A DNA stretch of 64,000 nt from JBOCEF01 sp050586345 (GTDB lineage Bacteria > Pseudomonadota > Alphaproteobacteria > Rhodobacterales > Rhodobacteraceae). The notes beneath the pieces were generated by a model. It had not been told where the DNA came from. It was given only the letters and a program-made list of their open reading frames with translations, and did not search any database. Where the stretch lies: positions 24,560-88,559 of the forward strand of contig NZ_JBOCEF010000015.1 in the NCBI RefSeq assembly GCF_050586345.1, in the 5' to 3' direction. Within the stretch, counting starts at the first letter, position 1, and each line of letters begins with the position of its first letter. Below are positions 27,787 to 36,826 of the stretch, one piece after another. The position numbers were made by a program, and so were the translations under genes.

Positions 27787-30700
27787 CCTGCTTCTCCCCC
27801 TTCGGATCAAAGAATACCGGCGAGACGACCTTGGCGCGCATCACCGCGCCCGGCCCGGTGGAGAAGGTCAGCACCTCCCCTTCCCGGTCCATGCCCCCCT
27901 CCACCAGCGCCATGGCGATGGAGCGCCCCAGCGTCGGCGAGTGGTAGGAGGACGTCACGTGCCCGGTCATCCGCGCGCGCCCGTCCTCCTGCACATCCTC
28001 GACGCTCGGGGCGCCGTCGGGCAGCCGGTCGCCCGGGGTCTCGGTCAACAGGCCCACCAGGCGCCGCCGGTCCGCACGCACCAGGTCGGCGCGCATCTGG
28101 CCGCGCTTGCCGATGAAGTCGTCCTTCTTCTTCGACACCGCCCAGTGCAGGTCCAGGTCCTGCGGCGTCACCGTGCCGTCGGTCTCGTCCCCGATCATGA
28201 TGAAGCCCTTCTCGGCCCGCAGCACGTGCATCGCCTCGGTGCCGTAGGGCTGCACATCGGACGGCATCCCCGCCTCCAGCAGCCTGTCCCACAGCGCCTG
28301 GCCATGGATCGCCGGAACCGCGATCTCGAACGACAGCTCGCCCGAGAAGGAGATGCGGTGGACCCGCGCCGGGATCCCCCCGAGCGCGCCTTCCGCGAAC
28401 CCCATGAAGGGGATCGCCTCGCGGCTGACATCCATGCCGCCGAGCCGCCGCAGGATGTCCCGCGCCTTCGGGCCGACGACCGCGACCTGGGCGTATTGCT
28501 CGGTCGCGTCCATCACCCAGACGCGCAGGTCCCACCACTCGGTCTGCAGCCATTCCTCCATCCAGGCATGCACGCGCCCCGCGCCGCCGGTGGTGGTGTG
28601 GCACAGGAACTTGTCCTCGGACAGGCGCACCACCACGCCGTCGTCGAACAGGAACCCCGCCTCGGTGCACATCAGCCCATAGCGGCAGCGGCCCGGCTTC
28701 AGCGTCGACATCATGTTGGTATAGAGCCGGTCAAGGAACACCCCTGCATCCGGCCCCGAGACGATGATCTTCCCCAGGGTCGAGGCGTCCAGCATCGCCG
28801 CCCCGGTCCGCGCCGCGATCACCTCGCGCCGCACCGCCGCGTGCACGTCCTCTCCCTCGCGCAGATAGGCGAAGGGACGGCGCCAGTCCCCGACGGCCTC
28901 CCAGGTCGCGCCATTGGCGTCGTGCCAGGCGTCCATCGGCGTCTTGCGGGTCGGCTTGAACAATTCGCCCCGCGCGTCGCCTGCAATGGCGGCGAGGGGG
29001 ACCGGCGTCCAGGGCGGGCGGAAGGTCGTCGTCCCCACCTGCGGGATCGGCTTGCCCAGCGCATCGGCCAGGATCGCCAGCCCGTTGATGTTCGACAGCT
29101 TCCCCTGGTCCGTCGCCATGCCGAGCGTGGTGTAGCGCTTGGCGTGCTCGACGCTCTCATACCCCTCGCGCGCCGCCAGCTCGACGTCGGAGACCTTCAC
29201 GTCGTTCTGGAAGTCGAGGAACGCCTTGGCGCGCAGGTCCGCCCCCGCCTTCGCGGGCATGATCCAGACCGGCGCCATCGGGGCCTCGGCCTCTTCCTCC
29301 ACCTCGGGCGCCGCGCCCGGCGCGCCGTCCCCGAAGCCGAGATCCCCGGCGGCATGCGCCCCCGCCCGGATCGCGTCCGACAAGGCCCCGGCGGTGGAGA
29401 GCGGCCCCGAGGCCGTCCCCGCCGTCAGCACGAAGCCCTGCCCGTCGCGTCCCAGCGGCGGCTGCGCCGGGTCGGGGCGGAAGCAGGCGGTCCCCTCGTC
29501 CCAGGCCAGCTTGCCGCCGCAATGGGACCAGAGGTGGACGGCCGGGGACCACCCCCCCGACATCAGGATCGCGTCGCAGGGGACCAGTTCGGAGGCCGCG
29601 CCGGTCCCGTTCGCGCGGCACACATACGCCCCGCGGACATGCCACCAGTCATGCTCGACCTTGCGGATCGCCATGCCCTGCCGCACGTCGATCCCCGCTT
29701 CGGACGCCGCGCGGGCCAGCGGCCCCTGCGCGCCCTCGCGCGGGTCGATCACCGCCGCCACGGTCACCCCCGCCTTGGCCAGCGCCAGCGCGGTGCGGTA
29801 GCCGTCATCGTTGTTGGTGACCACCACCACCCGCGCGCCCACGGCGACTCCCCAGAGCGCCGCGTAATCCCGCGCCGCGGAGGCGAGCATCACCCCCGGC
29901 TTGTCATTGCCCGCGAAGCTCAGCGGTCGTTCCACCGCGCCCTGCGCCGTGATCACCCGCCCCGCGCGCACCCGCCACAAGCGGCGGCGGGGGCCGGGGA
30001 CGGCGTCGGCGCCCTCGGGCGCGCGCTCATCAAGGATGACATAGCCGTGGTCGTGCACCCCCGCCGCCTGGGTGCGCAGGCGCAGGGTGACGTTCTCCAT
30101 CGCCGACAGCGCGGCGACCTGCGCGTCGATCCACTCGCCCGCCGGGCGCCCGTCGATGACCGGCGCGTCGACCAGCGCGCGGCCGCCCCACCACCAGTTC
30201 TGCTCGACCAGCGTGACCGAGGCCCCGGCCTCGGCCGCCGCGCGCGCCGCCGCCAGCCCGGCGATGCCGCCGCCGACCACCAGCACGTCGGCGGTCCAGT
30301 AGAAATGCTCGTACGCATCCGGGTCGGGTTCCGTGGGCGCCTTGCCGAGGCCCGCCGCCCGGCGGATCACCGGCTCGAACACCTTCTCCCACGCGTCGAG
30401 CGAGTGCATGAAGGTCTTGTAGTAGAACCCCGCGGGGAAGACGCGCGACAGCCGGTCGTTCACTTCGCCCACGTCGAATTTCAGCGACGGCCAGCGGTTC
30501 TGGCTCTCGGCCGTCAGGCCCTCGCGCAGCTCCACGGTGGTGGCGCGCAGGTTCGGCTCATAGCGCCCGCCCGCGCCGATTCCGAACAGGGCGTTGGGTT
30601 CCTCCCACCCCGCGGAGACGGGGCCCCGGGGGCGGTGATACTTGAAGCTGCGCCCCATCAGCATCCGCCCCGAGGCGAGCATGGCCGAGGCGAGCGTGTC

Positions 30701-30796
30701 GCCGGGATGGCCCGCCAGCACCTCTCCGTCCACGGTCCCGCGGATCAGCTCCTCGCGGTTCACGAGGATCCCGCCGGCGGTCAGTCTGCGGCTCAT
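27779..30796 (-). CDS. soxA: Sarcosine oxidase alpha subunit
   Basis: 1005 residues, the usual size. An N-terminal ferredoxin-like segment (GRSFKYHRPRGP near 49-60) is followed by an NAD-binding Rossmann fold (VVGGGIAGLAA at 173-183) and a C-terminal GcvT-like folate-binding half (VIAARTGAAMLDASTLGKI onward; ending with the SPVFFDP element). It binds NAD+ and tetrahydrofolate and receives the methylene group from the FMN/FAD site in SoxB. It starts 3 bases after soxD. Confidence 0.96.
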   Translation of the reverse strand: MSRRLTAGGILVNREELIRGTVDGEVLAGHPGDTLASAMLASGRMLMGRSFKYHRPRGPVSAGWEEPNALFGIGAGGRYEPNLRATTVELREGLTAESQNRWPSLKFDVGEVNDRLSRVFPAGFYYKTFMHSLDAWEKVFEPVIRRAAGLGKAPTEPDPDAYEHFYWTADVLVVGGGIAGLAAARAAAEAGASVTLVEQNWWWGGRALVDAPVIDGRPAGEWIDAQVAALSAMENVTLRLRTQAAGVHDHGYVILDERAPEGADAVPGPRRRLWRVRAGRVITAQGAVERPLSFAGNDKPGVMLASAARDYAALWGVAVGARVVVVTNNDDGYRTALALAKAGVTVAAVIDPREGAQGPLARAASEAGIDVRQGMAIRKVEHDWWHVRGAYVCRANGTGAASELVPCDAILMSGGWSPAVHLWSHCGGKLAWDEGTACFRPDPAQPPLGRDGQGFVLTAGTASGPLSTAGALSDAIRAGAHAAGDLGFGDGAPGAAPEVEEEAEAPMAPVWIMPAKAGADLRAKAFLDFQNDVKVSDVELAAREGYESVEHAKRYTTLGMATDQGKLSNINGLAILADALGKPIPQVGTTTFRPPWTPVPLAAIAGDARGELFKPTRKTPMDAWHDANGATWEAVGDWRRPFAYLREGEDVHAAVRREVIAARTGAAMLDASTLGKIIVSGPDAGVFLDRLYTNMMSTLKPGRCRYGLMCTEAGFLFDDGVVVRLSEDKFLCHTTTGGAGRVHAWMEEWLQTEWWDLRVWVMDATEQYAQVAVVGPKARDILRRLGGMDVSREAIPFMGFAEGALGGIPARVHRISFSGELSFEIAVPAIHGQALWDRLLEAGMPSDVQPYGTEAMHVLRAEKGFIMIGDETDGTVTPQDLDLHWAVSKKKDDFIGKRGQMRADLVRADRRRLVGLLTETPGDRLPDGAPSVEDVQEDGRARMTGHVTSSYHSPTLGRSIAMALVEGGMDREGEVLTFSTGPGAVMRAKVVSPVFFDPKGEKQDV

Positions 30797-30799
30797 GGC

Positions 30800-31117
30800 T
30801 CAGCCCTCCCGGCCGGGGCGACGGGCGCGGATGCGCGCGAGGATGTCTTCGGGCGGGGCGGAGGTCTGGGCGGCGTAGGACCCGAACACCTCCAGCGTCG
30901 CGGTGCAGCGGGCGACGTGGAACCATTTCCCGCAGCCGAACTGGTGCCGCCAGCGTTCGAAATGGACGCCCTTGGGGTTCTTGCGGGTGAACAGGTAGTC
31001 GGCGAAGGCGTCGTCGGAGGCCCCCGGGCCCTCGCGCTTCAGATGCGCCTCGCCGCCGGGGGCGAACTCGGTCTCCTCCCCCTCGGCCTCGCAATACGGG
31101 CAGGTCAGCAGAAGCAT
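30800..31117 (-). CDS. soxD: Sarcosine oxidase delta subunit
   Basis: 105 residues; small zinc-binding subunit of heterotetrameric sarcosine oxidase. CPYC at residues 6-9, then ADYLFTRKNPKGVHFERWRHQFGCGKWFH, is diagnostic. It is the first gene of the minus-strand soxDAG unit. In most genomes soxB lies directly upstream; here soxB is about 2 kb away with opposite-strand genes between. An SOS box lies 46 bases upstream of the start. Confidence 0.93.
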   Translation of the reverse strand: MLLLTCPYCEAEGEETEFAPGGEAHLKREGPGASDDAFADYLFTRKNPKGVHFERWRHQFGCGKWFHVARCTATLEVFGSYAAQTSAPPEDILARIRARRPGREG

Positions 31118-31162
31118 GTCGGGACCTCGTTGTTGCGGCGCGCGGCGGGGCGCGGCGCCTGA

Positions 31163-31177
31163 GAACATTGGAAGAAC
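31163..31177. promoter_or_regulatory. LexA (SOS) box 1, GAAC-N7-GAAC
   Basis: GAACATTGGAAGAAC is an exact match to the alphaproteobacterial LexA operator GTTC-N7-GTTC read on the opposite strand. It lies in the divergent space between soxD and the gene at 31250. Confidence 0.75.
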
Positions 31178-31214
31178 ATTTTCCTTGCCGGGACGGCGAA
31201 GGGCGCGCAGACTG

Positions 31215-31229
31215 GAACACATGGAGAAC
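31215..31229. promoter_or_regulatory. LexA (SOS) box 2, GAAC-N7-GAAC
   Basis: GAACACATGGAGAAC is a second exact match, 52 bases after the first (about five helical turns) and 20 bases before the ATG of the 106-residue gene. LexA bound here would block that gene's promoter or early transcript. Confidence 0.75.
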
Positions 31230-31249
31230 ATCTGTTCGGAGGCGCGCTG

Positions 31250-31570
31250 ATGACGATGATGGGACACAACCGCCGGGCGGCCCTGGCGGCCGAGCTCGAG
31301 GCCGCGCGGGCGGAGCGGGAGCGGCTGGCCGAGGCGCTGCGCCGGGCCGAGGCGGCGCGGCCGCGGGCCGGGCGCACGGCCCCCGTGCAGGTGGAGGGCT
31401 TGCGGCCCTGGGCCGCGGGCCGCGCCGACGACGCGGGGACCGAGGCGCTGCGGGCGGCCTCGCTGGCGCTCGCAGCGGCGGATGAGGATTTCGGCGCGCT
31501 GGAGGAGGAGCTGCCCTTCCCCCTCGAAGAGATGGGTTTCCCCGAGGACGCGCCCGGCGCCCGGGCCTGA
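31250..31570 (+). CDS. 106-residue protein under paired SOS boxes
   Basis: Not assigned to a family. The N-terminal half (RRAALAAELEAARAERERLAEALRRAEA) is a strongly predicted coiled coil. The C-terminal half is acidic (DEDFGALEEELPFPLEEMGF). GGAGG stands seven bases before the ATG. Two canonical LexA operators lie directly upstream, so the gene is very likely DNA-damage inducible. Function is unknown. Confidence 0.7.
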   Translation: MTMMGHNRRAALAAELEAARAERERLAEALRRAEAARPRAGRTAPVQVEGLRPWAAGRADDAGTEALRAASLALAAADEDFGALEEELPFPLEEMGFPEDAPGARA

Positions 31571-31588
31571 CCCCGCCCGCGCCCGGAG

Positions 31589-31623
31589 GGGGCGTGCGCC
31601 CGCTCAGGGGGGGCAAGCCCCCC
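31589..31623. repeat. Dispersed hairpin element (copy 1, inverted)
   Basis: Read on the minus strand: GGGGGGCTTGCCCCCCCTGA, then GCGGGCGCACGCCCC. Related copies in the opposite orientation lie at 39486 and 50529. Confidence 0.55.
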
Positions 31624-31833
31624 ATTCCCGGGCGCAGGCGGCGTGCCGCCGCCGGGGCGCGTGGCGCGGGTCTGCGCGGCGCCCGTGACGAGGCGCGCAT
31701 TGCGGGTCGGGGTCATGTTCCGCGAAGGCGAGACGCCCGAGCCGCCCCCGGCCTGCGCGCCTTGTTCAGGGCGCAATCCCTGCGCATCCTTCCCGAACGG
31801 GGCGGCTTCGGCCCCGGCGGAACGGAGGGGCGC

Positions 31834-32046
31834 ATGACCGGCGAGATGACGGAGGCGATCCTCGGCGCGGGCGCGCTGATCGGCCTGTTCCTGTTCGCAT
31901 TCCTGTTGATGCGCGCAGGCGCGCGCGGCAAGCAGGGCCGGGGCGGCGGTGGAGCCTCCGGGTACGTCCCCCCCGGCTGGCATGCAGGTCGAGACGGCGG
32001 CGGCGATGGCGGCGGCGGGGACTCCGGCGGCGGCGGCTGGGACTAA
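31834..32046 (+). CDS. Small membrane protein with Gly/Asp-rich tail
   Basis: 70 residues. One N-terminal membrane helix (ILGAGALIGLFLFAFLLM) is followed by a basic patch (RAGARGKQGR) and a Gly/Asp tail ending GGGGWD. GGAGGGG precedes the ATG. No family recognised. It is first of three tiny membrane-protein genes on this strand. Confidence 0.55.
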   Translation: MTGEMTEAILGAGALIGLFLFAFLLMRAGARGKQGRGGGGASGYVPPGWHAGRDGGGDGGGGDSGGGGWD

Positions 32047-32052
32047 GCCGCG

Positions 32053-32265
32053 ATGATCAAGCTGCTGATCCCCGCGGGCCTCGCCGCGACCGGCCTTCTC
32101 CTGCACCGCGTCCTGCACCGCAACGCGCGGGAGATCGCCCGCGCCCATCCCCGCGGCGCGAGCGGGACGGTCGAGCCGCCCCTCGCCCTCGACGACCGCG
32201 CCGAACACCTTCATGAGCACGCCATCCCGCGGGCCGGGGCCGCTCGCCCCGTTGCGCAGGGCTGA
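32053..32265 (+). CDS. Small protein with N-terminal hydrophobic segment
   Basis: 70 residues, starting six bases after the previous stop. The first 20 residues are hydrophobic (LLIPAGLAATGLLL); the rest is polar, with clustered His and Arg. No family recognised, and coding status rests mainly on close spacing to its neighbour. Confidence 0.4.
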   Translation: MIKLLIPAGLAATGLLLHRVLHRNAREIARAHPRGASGTVEPPLALDDRAEHLHEHAIPRAGAARPVAQG

Positions 32266-32298
32266 GCGCCGCGCGCGCGGCGCCGGGAGGACCCCAGC

Positions 32299-32460
32299 AT
32301 GAGCCAGCTCGAAGCCGTCATCGCCCTCGTCATCCTCGTGATCCTGGTGCGCGCCGTTCTTCCGCGCCGCCGGAGGAACGGACGCCGCAGGGGCGGAGAT
32401 GACGGCGGCGGCTGGTTCTTCGGCGGTGACGACGGGGATGGCGGAGACGGCGGCGACTGA
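32299..32460 (+). CDS. 53-residue membrane protein with Gly/Asp-rich tail
   Basis: An N-terminal helix (LEAVIALVILVILVRAVL) is followed by a run of arginines (PRRRRNGRRRGG) and a tail rich in Asp, Gly and aromatic residues (GGGWFFGGDDGDGGDGGD). This is the same helix-basic-Gly/Asp plan as the protein at 31834. GGGAGGACC precedes the ATG. No family recognised. Confidence 0.5.
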   Translation: MSQLEAVIALVILVILVRAVLPRRRRNGRRRGGDDGGGWFFGGDDGDGGDGGD

Positions 32461-33104
32461 CGCCCCGCCCCGCGCGCACCGCCCGCCGCCGACCGGGGAA
32501 AGACCCCGATGGGCGGCCTCGTCCCCGGCGGCCAACGGCTGGAGCCGCGCATCCGGGCAGCCCGAGGCGGACCGCGCCGCCTGCCCCGCGCCGGGATGTT
32601 GACAGCTGACAACCCGCGCCGATGCGAAGACGAAGACGCCCCGGGCGCCGCCCGGCATGGTCCCGGCGGCTTTGGCCGATGAGAGGGCGGAGACGGCGCA
32701 GGACGGGACTGCGGCGGGGGCGCGGCGCCCGGCGGCGTCGCGGCCCATCCGCGGGCTCGCCGCCCCTTGCCGCGCCCCCGCAGGGTCCGCAGCCGCGAGG
32801 GCCTCGCCCCGCCGCGCGACGCCCGGCCCGCGCCGCGCTGCAGACCGCGCCGCCGCCCGCGCCATCCACCCCGCCATGAACAGGCCCGCGGCCCCGGCGC
32901 CCCGGCCGTCGCCGTCGCCGTCGATGCGGCGGCGTCCCGCGCCCCCGCCCGGCGCGGCGCCCGGAGCCGGCCCGGCAAGGGTCGCGCCGCCCCCGTGCGC
33001 CGGGACGGGGCCCGCCCCCGCCGCGCGGCCGTCCGCCCGCGGGGCGAGGCCGTGGGCCTCGCCCTCGGCGCCGCCGCGCCCCCGGCGTCGAAGCCGCGCC
33101 CCCA
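32461..33104. other. Gene-free GC-rich spacer before soxB
   Basis: Open frames on both strands are Arg/Pro/Ala-rich and look like GC artefacts. A TTGACA hexamer at 32599-32604 is the only promoter-like feature and has no good -10 partner. Nothing else was recognised. Confidence 0.5.
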
Positions 33105-34352
33105 TCAATGCGCCACCGCGGCGGCGACCGATTCGTCGATCACCCGCCCCTCGGCGAAACGGTCCATGCCGAAGGGGCCCGCCATCTCGCCCGGCTCGCC
33201 CTTGGCCAGCATCTCGGCCGTCGCCCAGCCCGAGCCGGGGATCGCCTTGAAGCCCCCCGTGCCCCAGCCGCAATTGAGGAACACCCCCCCGACCGGCGTC
33301 TTGCCGATGATGGGCGAGCGGTCGCCGGTCATGTCCACGATCCCGCCCCACTGGCGCAGCTGGCGCATGCGCGAGATCACCGGGAAGGTCTCGGTCAGCG
33401 CGCGCACCGTCTCCTCTATGTGCTGGAAGCTGCCGCGCTGGGTGAAGTTGTTGAACCCGTCGGCGCCGCCGCCGATCACCAGCTCGCCCTTGTCGGACTG
33501 GCTGACATAGCCATGCACCGTGTTGGCCATCACCACGCAGTCGATCATCGGCTTCACCGGCTCCGAGACCAGCGCCTGCAGGGCCACCGATTCCACCGGC
33601 AGGCGGAAGCCGGCCATCCGCGCCAGCTCCCCCGAATGCCCGGCGACCACGAGGCAGAGCCGGTCGCAGGCGATGTCCCCGCGCGAGGTGCGCACCGAGG
33701 TGACATGGCCGCCATTCGTCTCGATCCCCGTCACCTCGCAGCGCTGGATGATGTCGACGCCGAGCGCCGCCGCCGCGCGGGCATAGCCCCAGGCCACCGC
33801 GTCATGGCGCGCGGTGCCGCCGCGGGGCTGCCACAGCCCGCCGAGGACCGGGTAGCGCGGGCCGTCCAGGTTGATGATCGGCACGATCTCCTTGATCCGC
33901 TCCGGCGTCACCAGCTCCGACTCGATGCCGCTGCACCGGTTGGCGTGCCAGGTGCGCGACCAGGCCCGCATCTCGTGCTCGGTCTGGCCCAGCATCAGCA
34001 CGCCGCGGGGGCTGAACATGATGTTGAAATTGAGCTCCTGGCTCAGCCCCTCATAGAGGCTGCGCGACTTCTCGTAGATCGCCGCCGAGGGGTCCCGCAG
34101 GTAGTTCGAGCGGATGATGGTGGTGTTGCGCCCGGTATTGCCGCCCCCGAGCCAGCCTTTCTCCAGCACCGCCACGTCGGTGATCCCGTGCTCGCGCGCC
34201 AGGTAATAGGCGGTGGCGAGGCCGTGCCCCCCGGCGCCGACGATCACCACCTTGTAGCGCCCGCGCGGCGTCGCGTCGGGCCAGGCGCGCTCCCATCCCT
34301 GGTGGCGGGACAGGGCATGGCGGGCGATGGCGAAGGCGGAATATCGGGCCAT
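33105..34352 (-). CDS. soxB: Sarcosine oxidase beta subunit
   Basis: 415 residues, the normal size. The FAD-binding GXGXXG-type motif VIVGAGGHGLATAYYLA lies at 36-52. NTGRNTTIIRSNYL follows, then RGGTARHDAVAWGYARA, the conserved segment carrying the histidine that covalently binds FMN. The C-terminus has CGWGTGGFKAIPGSG. This subunit oxidises sarcosine. The start chosen gives the typical N-terminus (MARYSAFAIARHALSRHQGW). It is on the same strand as soxDAG but separated from it by about 2 kb. Confidence 0.96.
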   Translation of the reverse strand: MARYSAFAIARHALSRHQGWERAWPDATPRGRYKVVIVGAGGHGLATAYYLAREHGITDVAVLEKGWLGGGNTGRNTTIIRSNYLRDPSAAIYEKSRSLYEGLSQELNFNIMFSPRGVLMLGQTEHEMRAWSRTWHANRCSGIESELVTPERIKEIVPIINLDGPRYPVLGGLWQPRGGTARHDAVAWGYARAAAALGVDIIQRCEVTGIETNGGHVTSVRTSRGDIACDRLCLVVAGHSGELARMAGFRLPVESVALQALVSEPVKPMIDCVVMANTVHGYVSQSDKGELVIGGGADGFNNFTQRGSFQHIEETVRALTETFPVISRMRQLRQWGGIVDMTGDRSPIIGKTPVGGVFLNCGWGTGGFKAIPGSGWATAEMLAKGEPGEMAGPFGMDRFAEGRVIDESVAAAVAH

Positions 34353-34641
34353 GGGTCGCGGTCTCCTGCGCTTTGCTCGGGGCGCGCGGCGGCGGACCCC
34401 CGCCCCCACACTACCCGCCCGGCGCGTCCCGTCCAGACGTTGGGGAACCCCGCGAAGCGCAGCATTCGCAACAGTTTCAGCGCGCAACCCCCGCCCCGCC
34501 CCGCTCGCGCGCCGTTCACGCCCCCGCGACCGGCCGCGCGGCGCCGCATTGAAGCCCGCCCCCGCCCCCGGTACTGTCCCGCGGATTTCGCAGCCCGGCC
34601 CCCGCGCCGGGGCCCACGCAGGACCGGAAAGGCCCTTACGC

Positions 34642-35943
34642 ATGCTGGAATTCTGGGCGACCGCCGCGGCGCTCGCCATCGCCGCCGCGCTGTTCCTGAT
34701 CCGCCCGCTGCTCTCGCGCGGGGCCGACGCCGCGCCGCGCGCCGCCCATGACATGGCCGTGTTCCGCGACCAGCTCGCCGCCGTCGACGCGGATCTCGAG
34801 CGCGGGGTGCTGAGCGCGGCCGAGGCCGAGGGCGCCCGGGCCGAGGTGTCGCGCCGCCTGCTCGCCGCCGCGGCGGAGGCCGAGCGCAGCCACGGCGCCG
34901 GGCCGGCCCCGGCGGGCGCCTCGCGCGTGCTGGCGCTGGTCGCCGTCATCGGGCTGCTGGGCGGGGGCGCGGGCCTCTACTTCGCGCTCGGGACCCCGGG
35001 CCAGGGCGACCTGCCCCGCGCCCAGCGCCTCGCGGACATGAAGGAGGCCGCCGCCAACCGGCCTTCGCAGGAGGCGGCGGAGGAGAGGATCGCCGCGCGC
35101 CGCGAAGCCTCGGGCATCCCCGAGCCGCAGCTGCCCCCCGAGGCGGACCGGATGCTGGAGCTGGTGGACCGGCTGCGCGGCATCCTCGCCGACCGGCCCG
35201 ACGACGTGCGCGGGCGGCGGCTTCTGGCGCAGGCGCTGATGCGGCTGGACGACCCCAAGGCCGCCTGGCGCGCGCAGGAGGAGGCCAACGCGCTGCTCGG
35301 CGACGCCGCCGAGGCCGCGGACCTGGAACTCCAGGCCGAGGCGATGGTGCTGGCCGCCGAGGGCTATGTCTCGCCCGAGGCCGAGAAGCTGCTGTCGCGC
35401 ACCCTGGCGCTCGATCCCGGCAACACCACGGCGCGCTATTATGCGGGCCTGGCGCTGGCCCAGAACGGGCGCGCGGACCTGGCGCTGAAGCTGTGGACCG
35501 AGCTCTTGCGCGAAGGCGGCCCCGACGCGCCGTGGAAGGAGCCGATCCTGCGCGTGATCGGCGACGTGGCGCAGGAGGCCGGCGCCCCCGTGCCCCCCGA
35601 GGCGCAGGAGGCCGCCGACGCCCTGCGCGCCGCCCGCGGCCTGCCCGGCCCGGATGCGGACGCGATGCGGGACGCCGCCGAGATGTCGATGGAGGACCGG
35701 CGCGAGATGATCGAGGGCATGGTCGCGCGGCTCGAGGACCGGCTGGCGACCGAGGGCGGCACGGTCGCCGAATGGGGCCGCCTGCTGCGCGCTTACGGCG
35801 TGCTCGCCCGCGAAGGCGACATCGAGCGCATCATGGGCTCGGCGCGCGAGACCTTCGCGGATCGCCCGGAGGTTCTGGCCGAGCTCGAGGCCGCCGCCGA
35901 GGCCGCCCGCGCCCAGGCCGCCAACGGGGGGGCGCCGCAATGA
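34642..35943 (+). CDS. ccmI: Cytochrome c maturation protein CcmI (CycH)
   Basis: 433 residues. An N-terminal helix (WATAAALAIAAALFLIRPLL), a cytoplasmic leucine-rich coiled segment (DQLAAVDADLERGVLSAAEAEGAR), a second helix (VLALVAVIGLLGGGAGLYFAL) and a periplasmic TPR domain make the classic CcmI layout. It chaperones apocytochrome c to the haem ligation complex CcmFH. The stop overlaps ruvX by 4 bases (ATGA). Confidence 0.93.
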   Translation: MLEFWATAAALAIAAALFLIRPLLSRGADAAPRAAHDMAVFRDQLAAVDADLERGVLSAAEAEGARAEVSRRLLAAAAEAERSHGAGPAPAGASRVLALVAVIGLLGGGAGLYFALGTPGQGDLPRAQRLADMKEAAANRPSQEAAEERIAARREASGIPEPQLPPEADRMLELVDRLRGILADRPDDVRGRRLLAQALMRLDDPKAAWRAQEEANALLGDAAEAADLELQAEAMVLAAEGYVSPEAEKLLSRTLALDPGNTTARYYAGLALAQNGRADLALKLWTELLREGGPDAPWKEPILRVIGDVAQEAGAPVPPEAQEAADALRAARGLPGPDADAMRDAAEMSMEDRREMIEGMVARLEDRLATEGGTVAEWGRLLRAYGVLAREGDIERIMGSARETFADRPEVLAELEAAAEAARAQAANGGAPQ

Positions 35944-36440
35944 CCGGGGACGCGCCCGCCGGGGTGGTGACGATCGAGCAGATGGCCCCCCTGCTGAAGA
36001 TGGGCGACCAGCTGCTCGGGCTCGATGTCGGGACCAAGACCGTGGGCGTGGCGCTGTCGGACGGGATGCGGATGACCGCCTCGCCGCTCTCGACCGTGCG
36101 GCGCAAGAAGTTCGGCGCCGACGTCGCCGCGATCTTCAAGCTGGCCGAGGGGCGGGTCCTCGGGGGCATCGTCATCGGCCTGCCGATGCACATGAACGGC
36201 GACGAGAGCCCGCGCAGCCAGTCGAGCCGCGCCTTCGCCCGCAACCTCTCGCGCCTCACCGACCTGCCCATCGTGCTGCAGGACGAGCGCATGACCACGG
36301 TGGCGGCGGAACGCGCGATGCTGGAGGGGGACCTGTCGCGCGCCAAGCGGGCCGAGAACATCGACGCCGTGGCGGCGAGCTACATCCTGCAGGGCGCGCT
36401 CGACCGGCTCGACGTGCTGGCGCGGGGGCTGGGGCGATGA
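35940..36440 (+). CDS. ruvX: Putative Holliday junction resolvase RuvX (YqgF)
   Basis: 166 residues. RNase H-like fold with LLGLDVGTKTVGVALSD (first acidic residue), the GIVIGLPMHMNG strand, DERMTTVAAERAML and a final NIDAVAASYILQGALD. In E. coli the protein acts in 16S rRNA 5'-end maturation as well as being a proposed resolvase. Overlaps of 4 bases on both sides show tight coupling with ccmI and the DUF1289 gene. Confidence 0.94.
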   Translation: MTGDAPAGVVTIEQMAPLLKMGDQLLGLDVGTKTVGVALSDGMRMTASPLSTVRRKKFGADVAAIFKLAEGRVLGGIVIGLPMHMNGDESPRSQSSRAFARNLSRLTDLPIVLQDERMTTVAAERAMLEGDLSRAKRAENIDAVAASYILQGALDRLDVLARGLGR

Positions 36441-36679
36441 GCGACGAGGTCTGGAAGCGCGACGAGATCGAGAGCCCCTGCAACAAGGTCTGCGTAATCC
36501 ACCCGGGCGCGAAGATCTGCGTCGGCTGCTTCCGCACAGGGGCCGAGATCGCGGAGTGGTCGCGGATGACGCCCGAGGCGCGGCGCGCGCTGATGGACGA
36601 GCTTCCGGGCCGCGAATCGCGGCTGCGCGAGGCGGGGGTCCGCCCCTCCGCCCGCACCGGGCGGTCGCGGCGGCGCTGA
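36437..36679 (+). CDS. DUF1289 domain protein
   Basis: 80 residues. The DUF1289 signature SPCNKVCVIHPGAKICVGC, with four cysteines, then RTGAEIAEW, is complete. This is probably a small metal-binding protein of unknown role. It overlaps ruvX by 4 bases and ends a three-gene operon. Confidence 0.9.
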   Translation: MSDEVWKRDEIESPCNKVCVIHPGAKICVGCFRTGAEIAEWSRMTPEARRALMDELPGRESRLREAGVRPSARTGRSRRR

Positions 36680-36826
36680 TCTCCGGGGCGCGGGTTTCAA
36701 CGTTTCCGGCGCCCCCGCCGCGGAATTCGGTCTCCGATGTCGCGGCGCAGGGTTTCATGAACCATATGGCAACGCCTCGCGCGCAGGGTCCGCCCCGATC
36801 TTTTTCGGATGCGGAGCTTGCAGGCC

